Source: Ancylostoma caninum
Lineage: Eukaryota; Nematoda; Chromadorea; Rhabditida; Ancylostomatidae
Assembly (NCBI GenBank): GCA_037903475.1
Contig: JBAJFG010000290.1
Location: 558,001 to 622,000, forward strand
Reading direction: 5' to 3'
DNA: 64,000 nt
Shown: piece by piece, positions 23,856 through 37,000 of the stretch
How the letters are laid out: every line of letters begins with the position of its first letter
Numbering within the stretch: the stretch's first letter is position 1
Made by a program: the position numbers and the translations under genes
Notes under the pieces: model-generated
Databases searched by the model: none
Seen by the model: the letters and a program-made list of their open reading frames with translations, nothing else
Told to the model about the DNA's origin: nothing

Positions 23856-25463
23856 TGTCGCGCCGCGCCTTATCGAAAAAATGCCAGCACCTACAAATCC
23901 TGAGATAACGCTGTTAATTGCTGACACATGTGTAAGACTACTGTGTCGCATCTCTTTAAAAATGACGTGTAGATTACTGCGAAGCACCAGATGCTGCAAC
24001 GGTATCATGCTTTTATTGGCGTTGTTAAACAAGATAATATGAGAGCGCTGAACACTTCTGCACAGGAAATCAAAAAAAAAACCTTGGCTATCGCGGGATT
24101 TGCAACATATTTCCGCCATGTATACGTCGTGCAACTCCTGTGCAAACTTCATGCAGCATGAGCCGAATTTGACTTGGGATGTATGTGGAAAGTCATCCAT
24201 CACCTAGAAAAAAAGGATCTGCCTTGAGCACTACATAGCGAAAGTAATAGGGATAATCACAGGGATATGTGCTAGAGGAATTGTATACAAATTGCATACT
24301 CTTTTCTAGGGAGATGGCTCTTAGTGGAACAAACGCTGACTGAATAGCTCTGATCCAATTTTTATTGTGCAAAATTTTCAAACAATAATTGTGAAAAACT
24401 GATAAAGGTATTGTACTGCTACTGCATTCTTGATACCTCATTTCTACTACTATACAGCTCCAAACACTTATCTTTCACCGCGATTTATAGTTATTCCTAG
24501 CAAACGGGCCCCTTCTTGGATGGAAGCCGCCTTTTTTCTCCACACCTCCCCCCCCCCAACTCCTCCATTCTCTCTGTTTGCAACGTGTTACCCGCTTGGA
24601 GCGTGGTCTTCTTCAGACCCATTGCGCTACTAGATGGTAGATCGTGGACCTCAGTATCTGTGTAATGTTTGTACTGTACTGCGTACCGTGTGCACTGTGT
24701 CCTTGCTACAATTGTCCGAATCAAATTACTCTACAGGGAGTCTATTCTCACTCTCTTATGCAATACCATATAATACCTTATTGGGCCAGGATCATTTCCT
24801 GAAAAAGTGTTCTTTTTTTTACAGAGCGAAATAGTTCAGCATAGCGGTTTTCCTACCGTCACCGCTGAACAAGGACTCATGAGTGTTTCCACAAAGATTG
24901 CAACCCAGTCGATTGTCCGAAGTGGACGACTCTCTGAGTTGCAGCCGTAAGCAATAGCTGGTGTTGTAAAGTATACTTAGGAAGCTCCACTTGCTAAAAT
25001 CTCACAGCATTTCTATAAAGTCTGAAATCACACTGCGTTAGGGTTTCCATTAGTATTTTTAACTACCTTTGATTATCTTCTTCCACATTTTTCCTATCCA
25101 ACAATGATGTTCTTTTTAATCGTTGCTTTTTTGACAACTCTCTTGGTAGACCTCGAACCCTTCCTTCCCAGGAGCGCCGGCTGAGAACGAAAACGGTGAT
25201 GTCAGTGAAAAGTGTGGATGCACAGACAATCAGAGCACAACGTTGCATGCAGTGTAGCGCGTGCTGCTAATGTCGGCTACTGCTCCTGTAATTAATCTTC
25301 CACTATAATTAACTTTGCATCTGCTTCACATGCTGCATCGTTCACTGTTTTATGTGAGGGATAAGGGAGATTCTCAACTGCAATGAATAATTATAACTCT
25401 ACGCCTAAGTGTTGCACCGACTGCATTTGCATACATGCCCTTTTCTAACGGACCGATTATAAA
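23856..25463. other. Upstream of gene B, no recognised gene
   Basis: I see no exon here that I can support. A minus-strand open frame runs into the gene B signal-peptide exon from upstream but has no coding character before the methionine at 23855. No spliced-leader acceptor is obvious directly before that ATG. Confidence 0.5.
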
Positions 25464-27284
25464 CTCAGGCACTTTCAGCGCACGGCGCGCGCACCCAATT
25501 CAGGACGGCCCGCGTAAGGGTTGAGAATTCGCCAGGACTTGGGTGCGCGGGCCGTCCGCTGCTGCTTGCTAGCGGACCAGCCGCGTGCCTTCAACGGACC
25601 AGCCGCGCGCCTTTCTGAGAACCGGTGAATAGCTCCGTCCTCTACCTTTTCTTTAACAATCTAAACGCTTCATATCACGGCACTATTCCACTTGTTCTGC
25701 CCCAAAGTCTCGAAATTAAAAATTTCTCTGAAACTTCGCCTGGAGAGGTTATTTGATAAGCTGATTACGAATATCGTACTCACTTGTGTCGTAACTGCAT
25801 TTGGGTAGGGTTACGGTAGGGTTAGGGTAAGTAAGGTATCTCACGGAATCACCTGGATTTTTGTCTACGGGGCTTATTTGACACGCTAATTACGAATATC
25901 ACATTGATTTTGCAAGTGGAACACAATTTTGAGGTCTTTCTGTGGACGGCACTTGCCCCAACTCTACCGTAACCTTACCCAGATTCGGTTGCGGCACTAA
26001 ACGAGTGTGATATTCGTGATCAGCATATCAAATAACCCATCTAGACAAAAATTCAGACGAATCTATGAGATGGTGTACTTACCCTAACCCTACCATAACC
26101 TTACCCAAATGAGGTTACGGCACAAAATGAGTGTGATATTCGTGATCAGCATGTCAAATAACCTCCCTGGACGAAGTTTCAGAGGAATTTTTGATTATGA
26201 GATTTTGGGGCAGAACAAGTGGAATAGTGCCCATATCACAAATGGACAAAACGTTAACATCACATATATTAAATGGTTAATTTATTTTACCATTATCTTA
26301 GTACAAACAAAGCAAATATAGCTTCAAATGACAGGAGTCTACGTGACAAAGTCTATAAGCTTGAAATAATATCAGACAAGAATGAACGAATAAGTAGAAG
26401 GAGGTGTTGTACAATACATCAGTGACCGTGGCGTCACGAGTACATATTGTACATATCCTCTATATATCGATATTCATATATATACCCTTCTTGCCGCCTG
26501 CACTGCCTGCTTTATTAGGTGTCGTATAGATCATTCGTATCTCTGAAAATCCAAACACTCCTCAATAACAGTGACGTTGGGAACTACAGAAACGAACTCA
26601 TTGTAAAAGGTTATGAACTTCAAAGCCTTCTCCTCTGTCACCCATAGATGCAGCCGTAGTGCGTGTTCCCTTCAAAAATATAATATGTGGTATCTATAGC
26701 TGTTCACTAGATGAATTAGTAAAAATGACAGGTAAGCTAAGAATTATAAAGAGGTAACCAACTGACGATGTGCTCTTTCTGAACTTTTCGGCCTCACTGT
26801 ACCATTGCTTGATTCGGCTGCTCAGCTTGTGAAGCGGCGCCAGACGCAACTTCTTCTGTCACTTCGCCTTCTCCGACAATGGTCTGAGGTCTGAGGGGCA
26901 GTAACGCACTTCAAGTGGCCCTAAATTTTGAAAAATGTAAAACAAGAGCATTCCTCTATGTATAAACACGGGAGACGATTGAAAACCAAAGCGTGTGTGG
27001 CTTCACCCCACACCAAGACACTCAAAACAAACGAAAAATAGGTAGAATAGATACGACGTTCAGTCAGCACTGGGTTCGCGGCAATTTGAATTCAAACGAA
27101 TAAAATGCTGTAATATTTCGTCGCGGTTGTTTCACAGTTCACGCCAAAATTAAGGCGCGCGGATGGTCCGTGTTCAGAATGGGTCCGCGGCTGGTCCGCT
27201 GCGAAGCTCCGCCCACATTTCGGGTCCGCGGCCCGTCCGCAACCAAGGGTTTGGCACGCGGATCGTCCGCTGAAAGTGCCTGAG
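25464..27284. mobile_element. ~1.8-kb element with perfect 17-bp TIRs
   Basis: CTCAGGCACTTTCAGCG at 25464-25480 is the exact reverse complement of CGCTGAAAGTGCCTGAG at 27268-27284. Subterminal regions on both sides carry GC-rich words of one kind (GCGCGGGCCGTCCGCTGC and GCGGACCAGCCGCG on the left, GGTCCGCGGCTGGTCCGC and GTCCGCGGCCCGTCCGC on the right). There is no transposase, so it would be non-autonomous. The interior holds a 570-bp fold-back. The right end is 231 bases upstream of the nth-1 ATG. Confidence 0.65.
25676..26245. repeat. Fold-back repeat inside the TIR element
   Basis: Left arm from CGGCACTATTCCACTTGTTCTGCCCC (25676) through GGGTTACGGTAGGGTTAGGGTAAG; right arm from CTTACCCTAACCCTACCATAACC (26080) to GGGGCAGAACAAGTGGAATAGTG. 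The middle parts are also inverted (ATTTTTGTCTACGGGGCTTATTTGA near 25857 against TCAAATAACCCATCTAGACAAAAAT near 26028). Weaker relatives with GATATTCGTG words are near 46100, 55150-55290 and 56020-56160. Confidence 0.75.
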
Positions 27285-27505
27285 AACGTTACTTGGTTCT
27301 CGCTGTTACCATAGTTTTCCTTACTGCATATCATCGACTCTTCTTCCGTCAGATCAGGTGAGAATTTATTATATTCTTCCGATCTTTGAATCAATCTTTC
27401 TCTTCGTTTCCAACGTGCATAGGGTTCTTGCATTTTCTGCCCCTCTTATTTGTAGTATATGCCAAGTTCCATGCATCACATAGCACAGAGTTCATGAATT
27501 CTTGT

Positions 27506-27514
27506 AGTTTTAGA
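27506..27514 (+). promoter_or_regulatory. Acceptor-like site just before nth-1 ATG
   Basis: GTAGTTTTAG ends at 27513 and the start codon is at 27515. With no convincing upstream exon, this fits a spliced-leader trans-splice acceptor and decides the start codon. Confidence 0.55.
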
Positions 27515-29796
27515 ATGAAGCGAGCAAGAAAAGGCAAGAAATTGGAGGCTGCCGTGAAGAAAACATGCGATATTGAAGATTTGTGGAAGCTTCAGGTAAA
27601 TCTCTTGTAGGTACAACGCCTTTATTCCCATTTGGTCCGCTTTCTGGTATCATCAAATGTCATTCGTTGATTCGCCTCCCAAAATTCTTGATTTTTGCCT
27701 TTCAGCTTGAGAAAATCACGGAAATGCGAAAGTCTGGTGATGCACCGGTGGACACCATGGGATGTCACAAATTAGCAGATCCTTTAGCCACTCCGGAGGT
27801 GAGTGTTCTTCGTTTAATTTTCCATTTCCTTTGCAAGGGATACTGATAGTGGGGTGTTAAACTAGTGGTAGTGCTAAAAGACTATTTAAGGTCTTTTTAA
27901 TCTACCACCTTTTCATTTACAGACTTTTCGCTTTCAAGTTTTGTTGGCTTTGATGTTATCTAGTCAAACGAAAGATGAGGTTACCTCGGCGGCTATGATG
28001 GTGCGTTCTTTTCGTTTCCTTGTCTTTTTTTTGGATCTTGTCCTTTAGAATAATTTTGCTAAATACAGTAACTCTTACAGTATTCCCCAATTTGATGCAT
28101 CTTTTCTCATCAGTTTTTAAAGCTTTTGATGCTGGGTTCTACTGTGGGCGTCGATGTATGTATGTGTGCTTTCCGCGAGATCGGGGAGCACGCGGTGCGC
28201 TGAAATCGCCACCATGATGGCAAATCAGGGTTTTCTTGGTAGTTTTCGTTTCTTGGTAGTTCGTTGTTTGAGTTGTCTTTTGTAAAGAAAACTAATGAAC
28301 AATCAATAAAACTATGGTTTGCTATCACGGCGACGATCCTAGCACAGACGGCGTGTCCTGAATCCGCGATAAACGCATATCCATCGACGCTCATTCTACA
28401 TGTCAAAATTACATGTACCAAGAACATTCTGTGGCTCGCCCACCCCTCGCGGGTCATGACACAGTCCTTCAAACACGGATCCACTGAAAGGGTGCATGTT
28501 TACGGCAGACACTTGCAAAAGATGTGCTTTTGGTCCCTCCTTCTCGAGGGCGCTTATCTAGGCTTCACTTCCCGAGAAATTGAGCGGTATCCTTAGATTC
28601 TTGCAAGCAATTCTTAATTCTGCTATTTACTATGTCCCAGCAATCCTTACCGTAGCGATGAATTGATACATTAATGTGAAAAATTACATGGAAGTATGCA
28701 AAGAAGCAACCATATGCGTACAGCTGGTTCATACTTCGCAAAGGCATGTCGATCTTGGTTTTTGTTCATTATGATGCTTAATACTTCTGTAAATACGTGA
28801 CTTTTTGTATCGCAAAGTATTTCCTGCGCTGTTTCCAGCGATTACGCAACTACGGTTGTAATGTGGACGCAATGCTCAAAATACCGACATCAGAACTGGA
28901 AAAGTTGCTATGTCCAGTGGGATTCTACAGGGTGAGAAGTAGCGAAGGACTCTCTTTTCATGACCCTTCTGGGAATTCAAAGATCTAGGTTTAGAGAAAA
29001 GCTGAGTACATACAGAAAGCAGCAGCAATACTGAAGGAGAAGTATAACGGCGACGTACCGGATTCTCTAGAAGGTGAAAGTATTGGGCTTGCTTGCATGA
29101 ACTTCTGCGTCATACCTCATTTTCTCATCTTAAGTGTTCTTTCCAGGCCTCTGCTCACTTCCTGGAGTTGGACCGAAAATGGCTCATTTAGTGTTGCAAA
29201 TTGCGTATGACAAAGTGGACGGCATTGCTGTGGATACGCATGTCCACAGAATCGTGAACAGATTAGGTGAGGAATGGCTTTTTTTCTTGTACCACTGGTC
29301 CTTTTTCTTTTCCTCGTTCTGTTTTGTTCCTCGGAATCATAGCTTAATCGTGTCAAGCAAGCCTGTTCAAAGACTCGAGCTCTTTTCCTGCTTTATGGCT
29401 GTTCTGGGGGATGACAGTTTCTGTTCAGGATGGATGAAGACGGACACTCCCGAGAAGACCCGCGCAAAACTTCAGGAAATGTTGCCAAGGTGGGTTTCTG
29501 CCAAAACGACAGCGTATTTGTTCAGAGGGGAAGGGAAGCTCCTCTTTTTTGTGGAGATGCCCGTCTAATCACCTTAGGAATCTTCACATCTTTCTCTCTT
29601 TCCTTCCTTTCAACACGGCCTAGCAGTAACTTGCGCTTGCAGGTCGTATTGGACAACAATCAATCCACTTTTGGTTGGATTTGGACAGCAGATTTGCCTC
29701 CCAATAAAACCAAAGTGTGGTGTTTGCCTATGCCAGGAATTCTGTCCGTCGTCTACTGCGAAAGCGTCAAAGCAGTCGAGCGAAGAAACCCAGTGA
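27515..29796 (+). CDS. nth-1: Endonuclease III homologue (DNA glycosylase/AP lyase)
   Basis: Eight exons (27515-27595, 27706-27798, 27923-28000, 28839-28931, 28995-29073, 29147-29266, 29429-29489, 29643-29796) give 252 residues. Nth/NTH1 enzymes remove oxidised pyrimidines and cut the abasic site in base-excision repair, in nucleus and mitochondria. Visible landmarks: [18 protein letters not shown], helix-hairpin-helix [13 protein letters not shown] with the catalytic Lys at residue 152, VDTHVHRI with the catalytic Asp at 171, and the iron-sulfur cluster C220-x6-C227-x2-C230-x5-C236. All key residues are present. The frame stays open upstream to an ATG at 27386, which would add 43 residues with a hydrophobic stretch; this could be an alternative mitochondrial form, but the acceptor before 27514 favours the shorter protein. 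The third intron carries a MITE (28139-28396). Confidence 0.95.
28139..28396. repeat. ~260-bp MITE in nth-1 intron
   Basis: Starts TACTGTGGGCGTCGATGTATG and ends ATATCCATCGACGCTCAT, with GAGCACGCGGTGCGCTGAAATCG inside. Member of the GCGTCGATGGCGG family. Confidence 0.65.
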
Positions 29797-31036
29797 TCTC
29801 CTTATATTTCCAACTGAAATTTACGAAGCAACTACCTCTAGAAGTAGGAAGGAATTCTTCCGAACATGGGTTGGGAGGTAAAGTTCTTGCCCATTCTAAC
29901 CCCGACAAGTTCGAGAAGAATTGCAAGTACCATCAACTAAATAGTCAAGCAATTTATGCTGGACATAGAGTTGTGACCTCCATTCTTCATTTACATTAGA
30001 CAGTGTAGTCAATTTTTTGATAGCTTACATAGTTGATAATCTCTATTGTTGCGGGTACATGATCTAACATCGGTGACCTTTAATCTATCAGGTGAAATTT
30101 GATAATCATGAGCATCATTAACTCTTTGCTCGATTCCTTTCGTTTTACTGTACGGTTCTCAAATGTAGTAGAATAGATAAACAATTTAGTACAGCTATTA
30201 TCATTCTCAAAGCACAAAATGGGTTAGCACAAAATTAGGTTCAACAATTATAAAAATCATTAGCGAAGGTACCAACGCACATAACACGACAAAAACTACG
30301 AAATATAACATAATTGAGATTGAAAGAGCTGGATCAGTTATTTCTGCTCCAGCTCTTTCAATCTCAATTATGTTCTATTTCGTAGTTTCTGAGCGTGGGG
30401 TCGCATGCATCACTGGGATTACACACGTAAACCTGCTAAAGCACACCAAATGATAAAAGTTCCTACCCTGTTCCCGCTTTCTCACACTCTCACCGCCACA
30501 GTTTGAGAGGCGCAGACGAATAAATGTCGTCGGCACCTCCCATATTGTGGCTGAAACGAATTAACATGAGCCCTAATTCTCCGCTTCAATTCAAATCTTG
30601 AAGAGGACGATTTCCCTTTACGCTACAAGCAATATCCTACGTGTATTCGAAGATGAATACCTATCGCTCCTCACTGGAGCGCAAAAAACAAAAGAGCTGA
30701 CCGCTCGAATGCTAAACATGGATAAGGACTCTTGAACTTCTTGCTCAACTGCGGTATTAGCCACTGACTGTGCGTCCACACACACACTTTCATTCATGGT
30801 AATCAACTGCAATGGCATAATTTCGGTCCCGTCTTTAGTCTTTTCTGGCCTTCTTATCGTTTGGAAGCGTGCGGATGGCTTTGTTATGCAAACTACAAAA
30901 GTGACTCAGTTTACAAAAAACATGCAGATTTGTGCGAACTTCGTTACGTCTGCAGAGGTTGTCCATCACGCACTAGTCCAAAAACGAACACATGAATAGA
31001 ATTTTATCGAAGTATACAACATAATATAATAAATAT
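29797..31036. other. Intergenic between nth-1 and cccp-1
   Basis: The two genes converge here. Apart from the hairpin at 30295-30386 and a GATTACAC-type fragment near 30400, I recognise nothing. A 66-codon minus-strand frame at 30618-30818 has no family features. Confidence 0.5.
30295..30386. repeat. 39-bp inverted repeat (hairpin)
   Basis: Left arm 30295-30333 and right arm 30348-30386 are reverse complements with a single mismatch, separated by a 14-base loop. The arm contains ATTGAGATTGAAAGAGCTGG. It could be a fold-back element tip or an RNA hairpin; length and near-perfect pairing exceed a typical animal pre-miRNA stem. Confidence 0.9.
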
Positions 31037-34000
31037 CTATATATGTTGCTCATTGCACCGACTGTGTGTTAATGTGAGCTGCCGATTTTCCCGAGACAAT
31101 CGGGACACCTCATTGCTCAGCGAGTCAACGGAACTCTAAACCATCAGTACTTTCATCAAATGAGAGGGAATCGCAAACCTATACCCTTAAACCCACCTTC
31201 AATGTTATATTCTTCAACAGGGCGTCCTCCAGTACAGCTTGTAGTCGAGAATTCACCTCTGCTGCAAGTTGCAACGACCTCTTGTCGCTTCCCGCTGAGA
31301 AAATCGCACCCATTAGCGAGTATGATGCACCCTTTCTTGATAGGGGGACCTGAAATGGGACATTGTTCTTAGTGTGAATGCATGAGAAAGGTAGCTCACA
31401 AATAAGAAAACTCGAACATATGCTGCATATGCTGAAATTGTGTTCTACCAGAAACAACCACATTAAGAAAGACTATGTAGGCAGCTTTCCTTTGAATCTG
31501 GAGCATTGCTTTCAGAAATACTTCACAAAGAAGGCTGATTCCCACCCTACAGAAATCGACGGGCACAGCAACTTATCATGATGATAAAGCGGAAAACAAA
31601 GCTTATCAACACTTATTACTAAAAGATTTTTTTTCAAGGTATCACCCTCCGTGACTAAAGATTAAGGATTCACCTTTCACCATCCCGAGCATATGACTGG
31701 AAGCGAGGGTAGAGAAGGGTGATGAGCAGAAGTTCAGCAAGCTAGCACGACCCAGTTCTGGCAAATTACGCCCCACATTGTAGTAAAAACTCCGAGGAGG
31801 TCTCTGGGTAACTACATAATTTAAAAATAGGGTAACCAAAACCCTCAATTTGCCCCAAACTACCTCTTTTCCTTTCTAGGTTTAAAGTGAAGGTACACTT
31901 GTGGAACATAACACTTTTGTGCTTGTTTCAGACAATCGCCACGGAAAACTGCATGCATTGATAGTGTAGAAAATCTATCATCTTGCTGATGCTGAACAGG
32001 AGAAAACAAAAAAGGAACGGCACCCTTCACAACAGCACTACAACAACATATCACTTGCCTGCACAACTTCACAGCATTTCATCAGCTACAATTCAATTAG
32101 TGGAGTAAATGAATCAGTCGTGAAAAAAAAATCTCGCAAAAAAAAAGAATACCTGCTCAAGAGAACCATCCGACGGCAACAGCAACGATGCCTCCTCGCG
32201 AAGGGCATAGTGTTGAATGATCCTGAACAAAAGTCTTGCTAATATAGGCTTGGTGGGTCAATCAAATAATGCGTACTTTGTCTTTTTCTGCAGTTCTTCC
32301 AAACAATGTCGTACGTGTTCTTCCAAAAATTCGATCTTGTCGTTTCGTCTTGCGAGCTTCTTTTGCAGAACAATGATCTAAAGCTAAACATTGCAACACA
32401 GTCCATTTAAAGTTAGAAAAATGCAAATCAAGAAGTCTGCCTAAGCTCCTTATAAAACCCAAGAAGTAGTGAACAAACCCTTCAACGGTCCTACCTTGTC
32501 TATCATCACTTGCTGAATAGCGTTCGACTCGTTGGGCACGGCATTCCCTGCTTGTGAGCTTTCTTCATCACGCGATGCGTTCTGAATATTAAACTGCGTA
32601 CTGCTGAGAAATCTAATGGAATGCGAGGAAAAAAAACCTAAATAGAACAGGGTAACATACCGTTACTCTATCGAGGCTATTCAAGGAACTCGCTCTCGAT
32701 CTCGAACTCGTACTTGGCACAGATTCCCCTGATGGAGGTGGAGCAAGAGGTGCGTTACCTGTGTTGGCATCGACTTGTTTGCGAAGGCTTGACAATTCGT
32801 GCTTGAGCTCCTGCAACTGGCTGTTTTTCTTGCATAGCCAAGATTTGGATCTATTGCAATGAAACGTATGAAGAAGGTAAATGTTCTTAAAATAGGTAAG
32901 AAATCTCCCGAATGCGCGACTGCCAAGCGGTACATAACAAAGTATAACGAGAACATTGATGAACAATGATCATCAGTTCTTTTGACAATGCATTCTAGTG
33001 AGAAAATGGCCAATTGTCAACGGCATAACTTGATTTCTACTTTCGTCAGCGGGCGTGACCTGATTTCTGCTACATATGGTCCTGTAGAAAAAGCCTTACC
33101 AATGTCCGCAACGCTCGCCACCACTCCGAATCACTACCTCCAATTTGTAAATCATAGTCCATCGTTATCTCTAGTTAATTGTAGAACACCAGTCGATGAT
33201 CTGCTGGCTAGAGATAACGATATAGAGTTGGAAAGGGAAGAGGGTAAGCTCTGAGGAGAGGGCTACTACGCCTCAACCCACAGGCGACCGTACCTGCCTC
33301 CTTCGGGGAAAAAACGGGGAAAATAAACAAATTTTAAAACAACAGTGAAAGTAGAATATGGAAAATAATAAATAACCGTTTGACTTCTTAACTATCATTA
33401 TGTGTATGGAAAAAAATGCACGAGTATCATTACCAAGAATAATTTATATGGCTCCATAGCGAAAACAAAAAAATATTTGAACATCTCACCTTAATACTAG
33501 CCATGTACTTCTTCTTCAAGGCGGCATGGTCAGTACGTTCTTCTTGTAACCGCTGAGTGAGTTCTTTCACTGAAGCACAAATTGTTAATTTCAAAATACA
33601 CGATGTGATTAGCAACAGTAGCGAGAGAGTAACAATACAATTCTATCTCATTCTAGAAAAATAATTTAATGCTTGTACACGAAAATCCTTACCTTTCACT
33701 ATCTTCTCGTTAAGCTCTGTTTTCAGGGATTCAATCTCAGACTGTCCACTTCCAGTAGCCTCTTCAAGATCCTTCTCCTTCAATGAGTAAAGCAATGAAA
33801 TCGCCGCAATAAGGTCCGCAATAGAAAGAATGCTAATGAATAATGACAAAACGTGAATGTTTGTGACAGCTCACCCGTTCCGCCAGCTTCAACAGCGCTC
33901 TTTGCAGAGATCCTTCTGTTTCAACCAATTGTTGTTCAAGGCGACAGTTCTAGAGAAAAAAAGTAGTCCAAAGACTAATAAATGAAACGCTTAGACTCGT

Positions 34001-37000
34001 ACTTATTTTGAAAATTTTGTACCTACCTTTTCCCGATCAGCTGATACGTCACTGGCTAGTTGACTGTTTCGTTGGGTGAGCTGTTCAGTGATAGTCAACA
34101 TTCGTTCAGCTTGTTGTCTGCACTCCTCAGCTTCTTGTTCCGCAACCTGACCAAAATCACATTGATCAACAAAATCACCAACTCAGTCATGCCGCAGAAG
34201 CGCCCATCATGTGAACTATCACAGACCTCACGCTCCTTTTCTGCTTGTTCTTGGGCGGCTTTAGCACGCTCCGCTGCTTTCTTACAACTGAAAAATAGAG
34301 CAGTTCTTTATAGCATCACTCTAAGCTTTGTCGGATCATACCTCAGAACCTGATTCTCGATTCCTTGCAGACGCGACACCTCGACAGATGCTGCAGCATG
34401 TGCCTCTTCTTCTAATGAAAGCTTGTCTTCGAGATCTTGGAGTTTCGTGAGAAGGTCGAGATTTTCTCTAAAAAGAAGTTGATAATTAACCCCTTCTGCT
34501 CAAAAAAAAAATGTTCTTCGTGATGTAATATGCATCCAAGCCCTCAAATACTTGGAATTCTTGTAATAATCTCCATGTCCTTTGTTGCTTAAACCTGGGC
34601 ATACTTGTGATAATTGATGATATTCTTCTGCGCCGTTCAGGTTGGTAGATGGAATTCTTTATTTTAATCGGCCCGACGTTTCGACGGTAACGTCTTCTTC
34701 AGAGGCCTGAAAGTGGTCTCAATGCTATTTATGATCTGGACCGCCAAACGTCTCATCTCTCTCAGGAAACTATGGACATTCTCCCGAACACATCTGGAAA
34801 TCCCTCACAGCTGAGTCTCACAACGTACCACGAATTCCACCGATTTTGCGACGATCTTCGTCCGCACTGTTTGATGACACTCTGGACGAATGAGTGCCAC
34901 CAGGGACCCAATATGGTCTATGGGTCACAGATACAATAGCGATCTACAGCTCACAGAGAGGCATAAAGGGCAGGAAGTCATTTGTAATCGCCAAGCACTC
35001 ATTTCGGTTGTTCATCTTGGGATTTCGAACTGAAATCCAAAACGCCTCTAGGAGCTTCCTTGCCGAGATCTCGGGCTCGTAGGCTAAAATCGTGCACATG
35101 ACATTGAAGTCCAAACCGTCGTGTTCGTCATGTCTATGCTTCCCTAATGCCGACACCAAGTTGCCTCGTTTTTTGCTGGCCAAATGTTCTTTTATACGTA
35201 CACCGAGTACTCGTCCGGTTTCACCAATGTATACGGCATTGCAGGTCAAACATTTAATCTCATATATTACACCTGCTTGCGAACAATCCCCATTCTTTCC
35301 GTATGGGCAAACAACGCAGTTGGTTGTTATGCACTGTCTATCGTAGAGTCTGTTTCGCACTAACTGTTTCTTGATGTTATCATTGGGGATGTTCACCAAG
35401 ATCACATCATTTTGCAGTTGTGCTCGTACTAGACATCTTCGAAGTTCAGCGGTTGCCTCATCGGAAACAAATGGAAGACAAAGAGGGAGTTTGTTCGCTT
35501 TCGAAATGTTTGAATATGCCCAGGGTCGTTTCCGTGGATGTTGAGGTGTTGAGTACCCGTTGCTGTTCGCAATGCTTCTTGCTAACCGGACCGATTCTTG
35601 GCGTTCAGCTTCGCCAGTGCAAACTTGGGTGGCAGTTTTGAACATATTACGTACAACGGCTCGTTTAACAGCTGTTGGATGTGCAGATTTTGCGTGTAAT
35701 ATGATGTTTTTAGCGCTTGCCTTGCGATACCATTTAACCCTAATCAAGCCGTTGTGCAGATGTATTTGAGTGTTTAGGTAGGCCAACCAGCCGTCACTGG
35801 GGGTTTCTCGTGTAAGCCTTATGTATTGTGACTGTTGGTTGAGGATGTTGAAACACTCGTCCATTTCGGACTGTGTCGATGTGACTATGCAACAGTCATC
35901 AATATACCGACAGTACATCAAGGGTAGACGGGCTAGCACTGGTTCTTCTATTCTGCTCATGAAACAGACAGCAAGAATAGGTGCTAGCCTTTGACCCATA
36001 GCAAGCCCTCGTATCTGACTAAAGTACTGTCCGGACCACTTGAAAACATTGCAGTTCAGGCATTCCTTGATCAAAGCAATTGTGCGCGCTACACTTAACC
36101 CGTACATCTCAATCGTCGGAGCATGCATTTCTAACATCTCCGATACTGCTTGTAGTGCTGCGCTATTTTGAACATTTGTGTACAAGGAAATCACATCGAA
36201 TGATTCCATGACACAGTTCTGGTCAAAATGTGTTGTCCGTAGATGTTCAAGGAATTGACACGTGTTTGACAAGTGAGAGGGCACTTTGGGTAAGAGTTGG
36301 CTTACGATTTTAGTCTACCCTTGATGTACTGTCGGTATATTGATGACTGTTGCATAGTCACATCGACACAGTCCGAAATGGACGAGTGTTTCAACATCCT
36401 CAACCAACAGTCACAATACATAAGGCTTACACGAGAAACCCCCAGTGACGGCTGGTTGGCCTACCTAAACACTCAAATACATCTGCACAACGGCTTGATT
36501 AGGGTTAAATGGTATCGCAAGGCAAGCGCTAAAAACATCATATTACACGCAAAATCTGCACATCCAACAGCTGTTAAACGAGCCGTTGTACGTAATATGT
36601 TCAAAACTGCCACCCAAGTTTGCACTGGCGAAGCTGAACGCCAAGAATCGGTCCGGTTAGCAAGAAGCATTGCGAACAGCAACGGGTACTCAACACCTCA
36701 ACATCCACGGAAACGACCCTGGGCATATTCAAACATTTCGAAAGCGAACAAACTCCCTCTTTTTCTTCCATTTGTTTCCGATGAGGCAACCGCTGAACTT
36801 CGAAGATGTCTAGTACGAGCACAACTGCAAAATGATGTGATCTTGGTGAACATCCCCAATGATAACATCAAGAAACAGTTAGTGCGAAACAGACTCTACG
36901 ATAGACAGTGCATAACAACCAACTGCGTTGTTTGCCCATACGGAAAGAATGGGGATTGTTCGCAAGCAGGTGTAATATATGAGATTAAATGTTTGACCTG

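Noticed and set aside
25795..26110. Telomere-like GGTTAGGGT / ACCCTAACCCT words
   Set aside because: Nematode telomeres are TTAGGC; these are parts of a fold-back repeat with mixed words, not an array.
29430..29999. 189-codon frame overlapping the end of nth-1
   Set aside because: Out-of-frame shadow of the last two nth-1 exons; the iron-sulfur cysteines are in the other frame.
30618..30818. 66-codon minus-strand frame (MPLQLITMNESVCVD)
   Set aside because: Some coding flavour but no second exon, no homologous feature and no clear splice sites.
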